A DNA stretch of 64,000 nucleotides from contig JAOAPE010000012.1 of NCBI GenBank assembly GCA_025462725.1, forward strand, positions 545,942 to 609,941. The letters run 5' to 3'. The notes beneath the pieces were generated by a model. That model was not told where the DNA came from and searched no databases. It worked only from the letters and a program-made list of their open reading frames with translations. The number at the start of each line of letters is the position of its first letter. Position 1 is the first letter of the stretch. Position numbers and translations under genes: made by a program. Shown here in pieces: positions 1-7,691 of the stretch. This DNA is from Terriglobales bacterium. GTDB taxonomy: Bacteria; Acidobacteriota; Terriglobia; Terriglobales; Acidobacteriaceae.

Positions 1-479
1 AAGCGGTCGAGGTTCTTGCGGTGCACAACGAGATTGACAGTGAATGCGAGATTGGTTTGTCGGATCAAACGGGCGGCTTCTCGCTTCTTCGCCAAAACGC
101 GAACACCGGATATTTCCGCAGCAGCTTCTTCGTCGAAATCCTGAAAACTTAATTGAATGTGGTCGAGACCCGCATGAACCAGCTTTGAAAGTTTTCCCTC
201 ACTCAAGCCCACGCCAGAGGTGATCAGATTGACGTAGAGGCCGGACTTGCGCGCTGCACTGACCAACTCCACAACATCGTCACGAAGCAACGGCTCTCCG
301 CCGGTGAAATGCGCGTGCATAATCCCCATTGCCGCCGCTTGCTCGAAGATTGAGACCCACTCTGCAGTCGATAGCTCTTGCTTGCGCCCCGCCAACTCCA
401 GTGGATTCGAGCAGTAGACACACCGTAACGGACATCGGTGCGTCAGCTCAGCAATCAGCGCTAGTGGTTTATCAGTCAT
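1..479 (-). CDS. pqqE: PqqE, radical SAM PqqA cyclase (partial)
   Basis: PqqE is the radical S-adenosylmethionine enzyme that makes the first Glu-Tyr carbon-carbon crosslink in the PqqA peptide during pyrroloquinoline quinone synthesis. The N-terminal 159 residues are present and the gene runs off the left edge of the window. The start is ATG at 479, and the protein begins MTDKPLALIAELTHRCPLRC. The radical SAM cluster motif CPLRCVYC (Cys-x3-Cys-x2-Cys) lies at about residues 16-23, and a GGEP motif follows near residue 58. The stop of pqqD lies six bases upstream, so it is the last gene seen of a tight pqqABCDE operon. The truncation is a window artefact, not a sign of decay. Confidence 0.93.
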   Translation of the reverse strand, partial: MTDKPLALIAELTHRCPLRCVYCSNPLELAGRKQELSTAEWVSIFEQAAAMGIMHAHFTGGEPLLRDDVVELVSAARKSGLYVNLITSGVGLSEGKLSKLVHAGLDHIQLSFQDFDEEAAAEISGVRVLAKKREAARLIRQTNLAFTVNLVVHRKNLDR

Positions 480-485
480 TTGGTT

Positions 486-737
486 TCACCACTCCACCAC
501 TCCCCGCTCGTTCAATTTCCGCAAAAACTCCTCAACATCGCTCTCCACCATCCCGACAAACTGTTCGCGCATCTCCCCAACAATTTCGCCAAGCGTTCGG
601 GTTCCATCACACCGTTTCAATATTTCCGCGCCTGTTCCTTTCAGTCGCAGCACGCCTTCAGGGACAAGTAACGTGTCATCCGCGCCAAAGCGACATCCTC
701 TCGCCAGTCTTGGTTGCGCTCCATCTGTAATGATCAT
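486..737 (-). CDS. pqqD: PqqD, PqqA peptide chaperone
   Basis: PqqD binds the PqqA precursor peptide and presents it to PqqE. The predicted protein has 83 residues, starting MIITDGAQPRLARGCRF, which matches the short RiPP-recognition-element fold: a beta-hairpin region (about 1-45) followed by helices with the typical pattern LKGTGAEILKRCDGTRTLGEIV and a C-terminal FLRKLNERGVVEW. A longer in-frame start exists upstream but would lie inside pqqC. The ATG at 737 overlaps the pqqC stop codon as ATGA, which points to translational coupling and decides the start. Confidence 0.9.
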   Translation of the reverse strand: MIITDGAQPRLARGCRFGADDTLLVPEGVLRLKGTGAEILKRCDGTRTLGEIVGEMREQFVGMVESDVEEFLRKLNERGVVEW

Positions 738-1495
738 GGTCGAAAGGCTCCCAGTGGCGGCCACCCGGGCTGCACATACGCGTAGTAGATTGCGTCCAAC
801 TGCGCCCACAACAGTTCGCACTTTGACACCAATGCTGCCAGCGCCGATTCCTGCTGCTCGCGCGTAGTCGCGTGGGTGTAGACGTAATCGAAAGCGAACT
901 CTGCATCCCGCGGCGCCTGCGTCACGCGGTTTTCAAAATATCCAAGTCCGCTCACCAGCCACGGATAATGTTTACGCATCCGGTCCATTCGCAACGCGAT
1001 CAATTTCCCCGCAAATGTCTCCGTGAGCGATGAGGCCACAGCCTCCAGCAATGTTCGCTGCGAGACCAGTTGAACGTATGCGTCCACCGCATACCGCACT
1101 CCGAGCAGAACTTCTTTGCAGTCGATCACCCGCTGCCGTTCGAGCCCAGTAGCCTCAGCCAGTCGCAGCCACCGCTCGATTCCCGCCGAATTTAGATCAA
1201 TGCCATCTCCATCGTGGTCGATAATCCTCTGTCGCCACGCCCGACGGAACTCCACGTCATCACTGCGCGACAAGATGATGGCGTCCTTGATCGGGATCTT
1301 TGATTGGTAGTAGTAGCGGTTCAGCGCCCAGGCCTGTAGCTGTCCGGCATTCAATTCGCCTTCATGCATCAACTGATGAAATGGATGCAGATGGTGATAA
1401 CGCTCCGCACCGATTTGCATGATGCGCTCGCGCAATTCCTCACGGCTTAGCCGGTCGCCGCTTTCCACTTCGTATTCCTGTAAGAGTTCTTTCAT
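734..1495 (-). CDS. pqqC: PqqC, pyrroloquinoline-quinone synthase
   Basis: PqqC is the cofactor-less oxidase that carries out the final ring closure and oxidation to PQQ in the cytoplasm. The 253-residue length is normal for the family. The sequence shows the all-helical haem-oxygenase-like signature: YHHLHPFHQLMHEG near residues 30-45 and ALNRYYYQSKIPIKDAIILS near 55-75, with the His, Tyr and Arg residues that line the PQQ pocket. The longest reading frame begins 63 bases earlier inside pqqB. I chose ATG at 1495 because it overlaps the pqqB TGA in an ATGA junction and leaves a family-typical N-terminus (MKELLQEYEVE). Confidence 0.93.
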   Translation of the reverse strand: MKELLQEYEVESGDRLSREELRERIMQIGAERYHHLHPFHQLMHEGELNAGQLQAWALNRYYYQSKIPIKDAIILSRSDDVEFRRAWRQRIIDHDGDGIDLNSAGIERWLRLAEATGLERQRVIDCKEVLLGVRYAVDAYVQLVSQRTLLEAVASSLTETFAGKLIALRMDRMRKHYPWLVSGLGYFENRVTQAPRDAEFAFDYVYTHATTREQQESALAALVSKCELLWAQLDAIYYAYVQPGWPPLGAFRP

Positions 1496-2454
1496 GATGT
1501 CGCTCGTGATATCTGGTGCGGGAGCACGAACTCCGTTCCGTCCTCCGCAATTTCCCAACCCGCATCCCTGACCTGGCGGTACTCTTTGCTCTCTTCATTG
1601 AGCATCGGGTTGGTGTTGTTCATATGGATGAATATCTTTCGAGGGCGGCGCAGTCCGCGCAATCGCTCGATGCTGCCTGTCGCGCCCGAGACCGGCAAAT
1701 GTCCCATCTCGCGCGCCGTACGACCGCCACCCTGTATTCGTATGAGTTCGTCATCGCTCCAGAATGTTCCGTCGATCAGCAACAGGTCGCATGAATCGAG
1801 ACGCTCAGTGATTTCATGTGTGATCTCGCGCACCCCTGGCACAAACGCAAACTTTGAGTTGCCTCTTTCGATGACGAGCCCCATCACCGCGCCATCATTT
1901 GCCGAACTGCTTTTCCTTCCCTTACCGGCGTAGTAGGGGAGATCGCTACCAGTTGTAAAGGTGTGACAAACGATGCTGCCGATGCCGCTTTGAGAGCCAA
2001 TTTCAATCCGCGCACCGGGCTTGAATTCAGTCCAGTTGGTCTGCTCCGGGGCTTGTTCGAGCATTTCAAAAATGGAATTCTCATTGCGAATAATGTCGCG
2101 CACTGCGGCCGTCGAATAGATATTCAGCGGTTGCTGTTCCCGCAGATGCAGAAGGCCGAAGATGCAATCGACGTCCGCGCTCGTGATGACTGCGCCGGTT
2201 ATCGGTGATTGGCGGAAGTTGTTCCCAGGTTGCGAATGAAGTTCCGGAGTGACTTCAATCTGCGAGCGCAAATCAGGGGAGCAGTTCAAAAGCGTCCATG
2301 TTCGGTTGTCGGCGCTAATCGCAACCTGCGTCTGCGTGCGTGGGCGCACACGGATTCCCGCCCGCGGAGCCCGCGCGGCCGCACAGTTCGCACAACTGCA
2401 ATTCCACTGAGGTAGGCCGCCGCCGGCAGCCGACCCCAGTATCTTGATTCGCAC
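1492..2454 (-). CDS. pqqB: PqqB, metallo-beta-lactamase-fold PQQ biosynthesis protein
   Basis: PqqB is an iron-dependent hydroxylase of the metallo-beta-lactamase fold that oxidises the crosslinked Glu-Tyr intermediate in PQQ synthesis. The 320-residue protein opens with MRIKILGSAAGGGLPQWNCS and carries the CxCxxC zinc site (CSCANC, residues 19-24) that is diagnostic of PqqB. The C-terminal part has a conserved IFIHMNNTNPML stretch. The start codon is GTG, four bases after the pqqA stop. The next gene, pqqC, overlaps its stop codon, so the two are probably translationally coupled. Confidence 0.94.
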   Translation of the reverse strand: MRIKILGSAAGGGLPQWNCSCANCAAARAPRAGIRVRPRTQTQVAISADNRTWTLLNCSPDLRSQIEVTPELHSQPGNNFRQSPITGAVITSADVDCIFGLLHLREQQPLNIYSTAAVRDIIRNENSIFEMLEQAPEQTNWTEFKPGARIEIGSQSGIGSIVCHTFTTGSDLPYYAGKGRKSSSANDGAVMGLVIERGNSKFAFVPGVREITHEITERLDSCDLLLIDGTFWSDDELIRIQGGGRTAREMGHLPVSGATGSIERLRGLRRPRKIFIHMNNTNPMLNEESKEYRQVRDAGWEIAEDGTEFVLPHQISRATS

Positions 2455-2458
2455 TCGT

Positions 2459-2539
2459 TTAGGAAAGCTCCGCTACGGCATACGAGTTGATCTCGCAGCC
2501 CAGGGAAATCTCTTCAAAATCCGGTCGCTCCCATTGCAT
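2459..2539 (-). CDS. pqqA: PqqA, PQQ precursor peptide (26 aa)
   Basis: This short gene encodes the ribosomal precursor of pyrroloquinoline quinone. The peptide is 26 residues; it begins MQWERPDFEEISLGCEIN and is followed by SYAVAELS. The key feature is Glu16-x3-Tyr20 (EINSY), the pair that PqqE crosslinks and that becomes PQQ. A strong ribosome binding site, GGAGAGGA, lies at 2547-2554, seven bases before ATG. The gene is too short for ordinary gene calling and sits directly upstream of pqqB, where pqqA is expected. Length and motif agree with known PqqA peptides (about 22-29 residues). Confidence 0.93.
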   Translation of the reverse strand: MQWERPDFEEISLGCEINSYAVAELS

Positions 2540-2694
2540 ATGGTTTTCCTCTCCAATGTCCGATGACTATTTGGCTGTGTCTCTAATTTGCGCTGCTCAC
2601 ACCGGCCACATCCAATTAGTGCTGATTGCCGCTGCTCAGGTTGTAAATGCCCCGGCAAAAAATCCTTCGGCGCTCACACTTACCTACATACAAG

Positions 2695-2724
2695 GTGCTC
2701 CCAAGTGCTCCCAATTGCTCCGCA
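2695..2724. repeat. Tandem 10-bp repeat in the pqqA upstream region
   Basis: The decamer GTGCTCCCAA occurs twice back to back (2695-2704, 2705-2714), followed by a degenerate third copy TTGCTCCGCA. The 10-bp period equals about one helical turn, which could suit a cooperatively binding protein, but this is inference. It lies about 160 bp upstream of pqqA and about 340 bp upstream of the propeller gene. Apart from this and the two elements listed near 2918-3014, I see nothing definite in the 2555-3062 gap; no clear -35/-10 pair stood out for pqqA. Confidence 0.45.
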
Positions 2725-2917
2725 GTGGTGCAGCGTGCATTCCTATTCACAACGCGCGTGAGAATCGCCGCTATGCAACGTGGTATTTACATTCAGCTTT
2801 TCGGCACACCACGTTTCAATCCGATTTTCTAGATTTCCATTTTTCTTGCTTTCCACCTCTTCCGACAGAGACTTTCTTCTCTACCAGAAATCTCAAAAAT
2901 TGTCCGTTGTATATGTA

Positions 2918-2962
2918 CTAAGTAGTTGATAAATAAATGGTACATACTCCTAAGTAGCTGAT
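2918..2962. promoter_or_regulatory. Direct repeat CTAAGTAG, candidate operator
   Basis: The 13-mer CTAAGTAGTTGAT (2918-2930) is repeated with one mismatch as CTAAGTAGCTGAT (2950-2962), with starts 32 bp apart, close to three helical turns. The first copy also contains the short dyad ACTA-N2-TAGT. The arrangement upstream of the secreted propeller gene suggests a transcription factor site. A BlaI/MecI/CopY-type repressor is one possibility because those sites are short dyads, but this is only inference. Confidence 0.4.
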
Positions 2963-2991
2963 TTCATTGCAAAGTTTCCCACCCGAAAATG

Positions 2992-3014
2992 TTCCACCTG
3001 TAACATTGGTGGAA
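2992..3014. promoter_or_regulatory. Perfect inverted repeat, candidate operator
   Basis: TTCCACC (2992-2998) pairs with GGTGGAA (3008-3014) around a 9-base centre, 48 bp before the chosen start of the propeller gene. No T-run follows, so it is not a terminator. An operator or a leader hairpin is the likelier role. Confidence 0.4.
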
Positions 3015-3062
3015 AACTTGCTCGTACTTACCCGAAACCATTGCTGCTCGTTCGGGACATCC

Positions 3063-5234
3063 ATGCGTTTGGGACTCAGTGTTTTTGCCGTCGTTTTTTT
3101 TCTGCTGATCAATGCCAGACCTTCTGCGGCTTGCACCGCGAGTACAACAAGTCCGTCGGTAACGGTGTGTTTCCCGACGGCCAGTCAGGTCGTCAGTTCG
3201 CCAGTGAACATCAATGCGAAGACGACCGATTCGCGTGCGGTGACGTCAGTCGGCATTTACGTTGACAACGTGCTGGTGCAGACGGTCACGGGAAACTTCG
3301 TCAACGTAAGTGTCCCAGTAGCGGCGGGCGCCCACGTCCTGAAGCTGCTGGCGCATGACTCGGCAGGAACGTTCTCGTCGTCAGTCAACATCACGGTGAA
3401 AGGGACGTGCACGGACACCGTCGATCCATCGGCGATCATCTGCGCGCCCGCGAATAACGCGACTGTGACGTCGCCGGTAAACCTGATCGCGACGACGAAG
3501 GATTCGAAGAGTGTTACAGCGCTGTACGTTTATTTGGACAACGTCGCTGTGCTGAAGACGAGCGGCAGTCAAGTCAATGCGAACATCACGGTTGGAAGCG
3601 GGACGCACAACTTGCGCATACAAGCATGGGATGCGACGGGCGCGATCCTTAAGGCGGGCGTGAATGTCACGGTTGGCAGCAGTGGGCCACCGCCGCCGCC
3701 ACCGCCGCCACCTGTGTCGTTGACAGGAATGTTGACGTATCACAACGACAACGGACGTAGCGGACAGAACAAGAACGAAACCATCCTCACTCCGGCGAAT
3801 GTGAACGTGACACATTTTGGAAAGAAGTTCACTCGCTCGGTTGCCGGAACAGTGTACGCGCAGCCGCTGTATGTTGCGGGCGTGACTATCCCGAACAAGG
3901 GGAAATTCAACGTGGTTTACGTTGTCACCGAACATGACAGCGTGTACGCATTCGACGCGGACGGCGCAGTCAGCGCTCCGCTGTGGACACGCAGCTTTAT
4001 CGATACTGCAGTGGGAATCACGCCGGGCCAGGGCAGCGACTTGGGGAACTATGACATCGGCACAGAGATCGGTATCACGAGCACGCCGGTCATAGATTCA
4101 TCCACTGGAACCATATACCTGGTGGCAGAGACGAAAGAGAACGGAACGTACGTACAGCGTCTTCATGCGCTGGACATCACGACCGGAGCGGAGAGAGCAG
4201 GAAGCCCGGTGAAGATCCAAGCAACGGTGAATGGAAGTGGCACCGGCGGTGATGGCGCTGGACACATCAGCTTCCAACCGATGTACGAGAACCAGCGCGC
4301 GGGACTTCTGCTGGCGAATGGAAACGTGTACATAGCTTGGGCATCGCACGGCGACATCGGTCCGTATCACGGATGGGTGATGGCTTACAGCGCGAGCACG
4401 CTGCAACAAGTTGCGGTTTACAACGTGACCCGCAATGGATCGCGCGGCGGTATATGGCAGGGCGGAGCAGGAATCTCTGCCGACGGAAGCGGGATACTTT
4501 ATCTGTCGACCGGAAACGGCACTACGGATTTCAGTGTCAATTTCGGCGATGCGTACTTGAAACTCGATGCCAACCTGAACTTGCTTGACTACTTCATCCC
4601 CTACAACCAGGATGCGCTGAAATCCGGAGACCTCGATGTTGGATCTTCGGGCGCCCTCGTATTGCCGACGCAGAGCAACACTACACATCCCTTCATCCTG
4701 ATCGGTGGAAGCAAGAACGGAACTGTATATGTTCTGAATCGCGATTCACTCGGACACTTCCATTCCGGGAGCGACAGCCAGATCATCCAATCATTCCCGA
4801 ACCTGCTCGGCCGGAACAATCAAGAAGACGAGTTCTTCGGTATCGGCGCGTATTGGAACAGCAACGTTTATTTCGTGGGCTCATTTGATCACTTGAAACA
4901 ATTCAAGATGGCAAATGGCTTGATGTCGGGGACGCCGGCAGCAGTGTCGCCGGAGGCGCTGTCCTCCACCCGTTCGGCGGAGCCGGTGGTTTCCGCGAAC
5001 GGCGCGACGAACGGGGTAGTGTGGGTGATCGCAACCGACACGTTGAGCAGTTCTAATCCTGCAGTGTTGCATGCGTATAACGCGAGCAATGTTGGGACGG
5101 AACTCTACAACAGCAACCAAGCAGGCACGCGCGATCAGCCTGGGCTTGTTGTGAAGTTCACATCGCCGACGGTTGCGAATGGAAAGGTGTACGTGTGCAC
5201 GAAGAATAGGTTGGATGTGTATGGGTTGTTCTGA
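3063..5234 (+). CDS. Secreted Ig-like / PQQ-type beta-propeller protein
   Basis: This is a predicted exported protein of 723 residues. The start is ATG at 3063, giving a clean signal peptide (MRLGLSVFAVVFFLLINARP, then SAAC). The longer frame would add 32 residues without signal character. After the leader come two Ig-like modules of about 85 residues each, both with the pattern TSxGIYVDNV...HxLxLxAxDxxG, then a nine-proline linker near residue 220, then a beta-propeller of about 490 residues with PQQ-repeat-like blades (VYAFDADG...LWTRSF, LHALDITTGAERAG). The propeller fold is shared with quinoproteins, and the gene lies beside the pqq operon, but the disulphide ring and clear PQQ-binding residues of true dehydrogenases are not evident. 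A cell-surface binding role is equally possible. Confidence 0.75.
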   Translation: MRLGLSVFAVVFFLLINARPSAACTASTTSPSVTVCFPTASQVVSSPVNINAKTTDSRAVTSVGIYVDNVLVQTVTGNFVNVSVPVAAGAHVLKLLAHDSAGTFSSSVNITVKGTCTDTVDPSAIICAPANNATVTSPVNLIATTKDSKSVTALYVYLDNVAVLKTSGSQVNANITVGSGTHNLRIQAWDATGAILKAGVNVTVGSSGPPPPPPPPPVSLTGMLTYHNDNGRSGQNKNETILTPANVNVTHFGKKFTRSVAGTVYAQPLYVAGVTIPNKGKFNVVYVVTEHDSVYAFDADGAVSAPLWTRSFIDTAVGITPGQGSDLGNYDIGTEIGITSTPVIDSSTGTIYLVAETKENGTYVQRLHALDITTGAERAGSPVKIQATVNGSGTGGDGAGHISFQPMYENQRAGLLLANGNVYIAWASHGDIGPYHGWVMAYSASTLQQVAVYNVTRNGSRGGIWQGGAGISADGSGILYLSTGNGTTDFSVNFGDAYLKLDANLNLLDYFIPYNQDALKSGDLDVGSSGALVLPTQSNTTHPFILIGGSKNGTVYVLNRDSLGHFHSGSDSQIIQSFPNLLGRNNQEDEFFGIGAYWNSNVYFVGSFDHLKQFKMANGLMSGTPAAVSPEALSSTRSAEPVVSANGATNGVVWVIATDTLSSSNPAVLHAYNASNVGTELYNSNQAGTRDQPGLVVKFTSPTVANGKVYVCTKNRLDVYGLF

Positions 5235-5275
5235 GGGCGGTTGTCAGGTTTCAATGAAATCAAAAGCAAGACCTT

Positions 5276-5309
5276 GAACCACAGAGGGCACAGAGAACAC
5301 AGAGGCAAG
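5276..5309. repeat. Dispersed repeat, family A (CCACAGAGG type)
   Basis: The unit TTGAACCACAGAGGGCACAG, followed by more CACAGAG words, lies just past the propeller gene. Related copies lie at 7536-7566, 14493-14521 and 18173-18208 in this window. All are intergenic and immediately downstream of a gene end. No open frame or hairpin is evident in it. Confidence 0.7.
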
Positions 5310-5360
5310 TATTTGTGATTGGTAGTTTGTAATTTGTGATTTAGAAGAAACACCAAACGC

Positions 5361-5410
5361 AGTTTCTGGTTTTTAGTTTTTGGCTGCTAGCAAAGTCAAG
5401 AACAACAGCA
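5361..5410. repeat. Dispersed repeat, family C (AGTTTCTGGTTT type)
   Basis: The stretch begins AGTTTCTGGTTTTTAG and ends in GCTAGCAAAGTCAAGAACAA. A shorter copy lies at 7451-7481, missing an internal ten or so bases. Both lie between gene ends and a family B element, so families A, B and C tend to travel together. Confidence 0.6.
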
Positions 5411-5413
5411 AAT

Positions 5414-5455
5414 GCATTGTCCTTCGGCTGCGCTGCGCTTCGCTCAGGATGACAG
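5414..5455. repeat. Dispersed repeat, family B (CGCTCAGGATGACA type)
   Basis: The element has the core CTTCGGCTGCG...CTTCGCTCAGGATGACA. Related copies are at 7584-7630, 11119-11166 and 14525-14574, and a shortened copy lies inside a coding region near 9003-9026. Copies keep the two ends (CCTTCG and GCTCAGGATGACA) and vary in the middle. Confidence 0.75.
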
Positions 5456-5517
5456 ATGTAGAGAGTGCAGTGACACCCCATTTTGAATGAGACAATAGGG
5501 TCGGTGAGTTCACATTC

Positions 5518-7452
5518 ATGATCCAGTTGTCCGGGGCCGGAAAGCGATTCGGCCATAAGCTTTTATTTGAAAATCTCGACTGGCTGATCACGCCGAAGGA
5601 CCGCGTTGGACTGGTCGGCGGCAACGGCACGGGCAAGTCCACGCTGATGAAAGTGCTGGCGGGGCTGGAGTCGCTTGACTACGGTACGCTCAGCAGCACC
5701 AAAGGCGTGAGCGCGGGATATCTTCCTCAAGATGGATTGTCACTCTCAGGCAGAAGTGTCTTCGCCGAGTGCATGACAGTGTTTGATGATCTGCGGAAGA
5801 TGGAGCAGGAACTAGAGTCGCTGACTCGGAGCATGTCTGAACTGGACCATGCAGGCACTGAGTATGCGGCGGTCGCGGAACGATTTCACCGAGTAGAAAA
5901 TGAGCTGCGCACCCGCGATGCGTATACGGTCGAATCGCAAGTGGGAGCGGTGCTGCAAGGGCTCGGATTCGGCAAAGACGATTGGGCGCGGCGCACGGAA
6001 GAGTTCTCCGGCGGTTGGCAGATGCGCATATCGCTGGCGAAGTTACTGTTGGCGAAACCGAACTTGTTGTTGCTCGACGAACCCACCAATCACCTTGATC
6101 TGGAAACACGCAACTGGCTTGAGGATTATCTCGGGTCGTATCCGTGCGCGTACGTGTTGATATCGCACGATCGATATTTTCTCGACGTGACCGTTAACAA
6201 GATCCTGGAGATTTGGAACAAGGGCGTTCACGTTTACAGCGGCAACTATGACAAGTATTTGGCGCAAAAAGAGGAGCGCCGTTCACAATTAGTGGCTGCG
6301 TATAAGAACCAGCGGGATCGCATCGAGCAGTTGGAGGCGTTCATTAATCGCTTTCGCGCGCAGGCGACCAAGGCGAAACAAGTGCAGAGCAGGATCAAAG
6401 AGCTGGAGAAGATCGAACGCATCGAGATTCCCGCGGAAGAAAAGACGATCCACTTCACCTTTCCGCAACCGAAGCAGAGCGGGCGCATGGTGGCCGAGTG
6501 CCAGAGCATGGCAAAGAGCTACGGCGAGAAGACTGTCTTCCGCAATGTTGATTTTGTGATCGAGCGTGGCGACCGCATTGCGCTAGTAGGAGTAAACGGC
6601 GCGGGAAAATCGACGCTCATCAAATTACTGGCGGGCACGGAGCCGCTGAGCGCGGGAACGTATCGGCTGGGACACAATGTGGATGCGGATTATTTCGCGC
6701 AAGACCAGTACAAGGAACTCAATCCGGAGCGGCGGGTGTTAGATGATCTGAGCGATGTGGCTCCGCATTCAACACAGACGGAGCTGCGCAGCCTGCTTGG
6801 ATGTTTTCTATTTTCCGAAGATGATGTCTTCAAGCCCATCGGGGTGCTCTCCGGCGGAGAGCGCAACCGGTATGCGCTGGCGCGGATGCTATTTCGTCCG
6901 TCGAACTTTCTTCTGCTTGATGAGCCGACAAACCATTTGGACATGCGAGCGAAAGATGTCCTGCTGAGAGCGTTGCAGGATTTTACGGGCACGGTCGTGT
7001 TTGTCTCGCATGACCGCTATTTCATCGACAAGCTGGCGACACGGGTTTTCGAAGTAGGCGATGGACAGGTGCATGTCTTCCCCGGGAACTACGAAGACTA
7101 CTTGTGGCGAAAGCAGGGCGGGGCTGCGGAAGTGGCGTCAGCAACCGGCGCAAGTGTTCCGAAGAATGGTGTGCAAAGCAAGAATGTGAATTCGGAGCCT
7201 GACAATGCTGACTCGAAGCAGAAGCGCGTCAATCCGATCAAGCTGAAGCAGATGAAAGAGCGGTACTCCGAAGTGGAAGAAGAGATTTCGAAGTTGGAGG
7301 CGGGTATCGCCGAATGCGAAAACTCGCTCATATCGTTTGTGAGCGCGGCAGAGACGGCGCGGCAGACGGAGTTGTTGAAGAGTCGTCGAGGGCAATTGGA
7401 AAAGTTAATGGCGGAGTGGGAAGAGATTGGGGAGATAGTTTCTAGTTCCTAG
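5518..7452 (+). CDS. ABC-F family ATPase (ribosome-associated)
   Basis: This is a soluble protein of 644 residues with two ATP-binding cassettes and no membrane segments, the layout of ABC-F proteins, which act on the ribosome rather than in transport. The first cassette has Walker A GGNGTGKST near residue 34 and signature FSGGW with LLLLDEPTNHLDL near 165-190. A charged interdomain linker follows (about 235-310). The second cassette has GVNGAGKST near 360 and LSGGE...LLLDEPTNHLDM near 445-475. A coiled-coil C-terminal tail (about 565-635) matches Uup-type or YdiF-type members. The last residues and stop codon run into a family C repeat. Which subfamily it belongs to cannot be settled by eye. 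Confidence 0.9.
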   Translation: MIQLSGAGKRFGHKLLFENLDWLITPKDRVGLVGGNGTGKSTLMKVLAGLESLDYGTLSSTKGVSAGYLPQDGLSLSGRSVFAECMTVFDDLRKMEQELESLTRSMSELDHAGTEYAAVAERFHRVENELRTRDAYTVESQVGAVLQGLGFGKDDWARRTEEFSGGWQMRISLAKLLLAKPNLLLLDEPTNHLDLETRNWLEDYLGSYPCAYVLISHDRYFLDVTVNKILEIWNKGVHVYSGNYDKYLAQKEERRSQLVAAYKNQRDRIEQLEAFINRFRAQATKAKQVQSRIKELEKIERIEIPAEEKTIHFTFPQPKQSGRMVAECQSMAKSYGEKTVFRNVDFVIERGDRIALVGVNGAGKSTLIKLLAGTEPLSAGTYRLGHNVDADYFAQDQYKELNPERRVLDDLSDVAPHSTQTELRSLLGCFLFSEDDVFKPIGVLSGGERNRYALARMLFRPSNFLLLDEPTNHLDMRAKDVLLRALQDFTGTVVFVSHDRYFIDKLATRVFEVGDGQVHVFPGNYEDYLWRKQGGAAEVASATGASVPKNGVQSKNVNSEPDNADSKQKRVNPIKLKQMKERYSEVEEEISKLEAGIAECENSLISFVSAAETARQTELLKSRRGQLEKLMAEWEEIGEIVSSS

Positions 7453-7481
7453 TTTCTGGTTTGTAGCAAAGACAAGAGCAA
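7451..7481. repeat. Dispersed repeat, family C, short copy
   Basis: AGTTTCTGGTTTGTAGCAAA and ten more bases match the 5361-5410 copy with an internal deletion. Its first two bases are the last two bases of the ABC-F stop codon, so the repeat abuts or forms the gene end. Confidence 0.55.
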
Positions 7482-7535
7482 ACCCTTCTTAACCCCGGAT
7501 AAAAGATCAAAGACGGATAACGCAAAAGCAGAAAC

Positions 7536-7566
7536 TGAACCGCAGAGGACGCGCGTCGCAAAGGAA
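7536..7566. repeat. Dispersed repeat, family A copy
   Basis: The element contains CTGAACCGCAGAGGACGCG followed by CGTCGCAAAGG. It is close to the copy at 14493-14521. It is followed within 20 bases by a family B element, the same A-then-B order as at 14493-14574. Confidence 0.65.
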
Positions 7567-7583
7567 GAGCACAAGCAACAAAA

Positions 7584-7630
7584 ACATCGCCCTTCGACTC
7601 TGCACCTGCGGCGCTTCGCGCGGGCAGAGG
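7584..7630. repeat. Dispersed repeat, family B copy
   Basis: The element runs from CATCGCCCTTCGACTCTG to GCGCTTCGCGCGGGCAGAGG. It is more diverged at the 3' side than other copies and resembles the shortened in-gene copy near 9003-9026. Confidence 0.6.
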
Positions 7631-7691
7631 AATTATGGATTCGTAATCCTGATTGAGTTCGCTACAATGCTGAGGCTTCGCGGAGGTGCGA

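Noticed and set aside
3381-3935. 184-codon open frame on minus strand
   Set aside because: It lies fully antisense to the propeller gene, has no recognisable domain and mirrors the codon bias of the real gene.
3063-5234. True PQQ-dependent alcohol dehydrogenase
   Set aside because: Propeller repeats and the pqq neighbour suggest it, but the adjacent-cysteine pair and a clear calcium/PQQ pocket are not seen, and two Ig modules precede the propeller.
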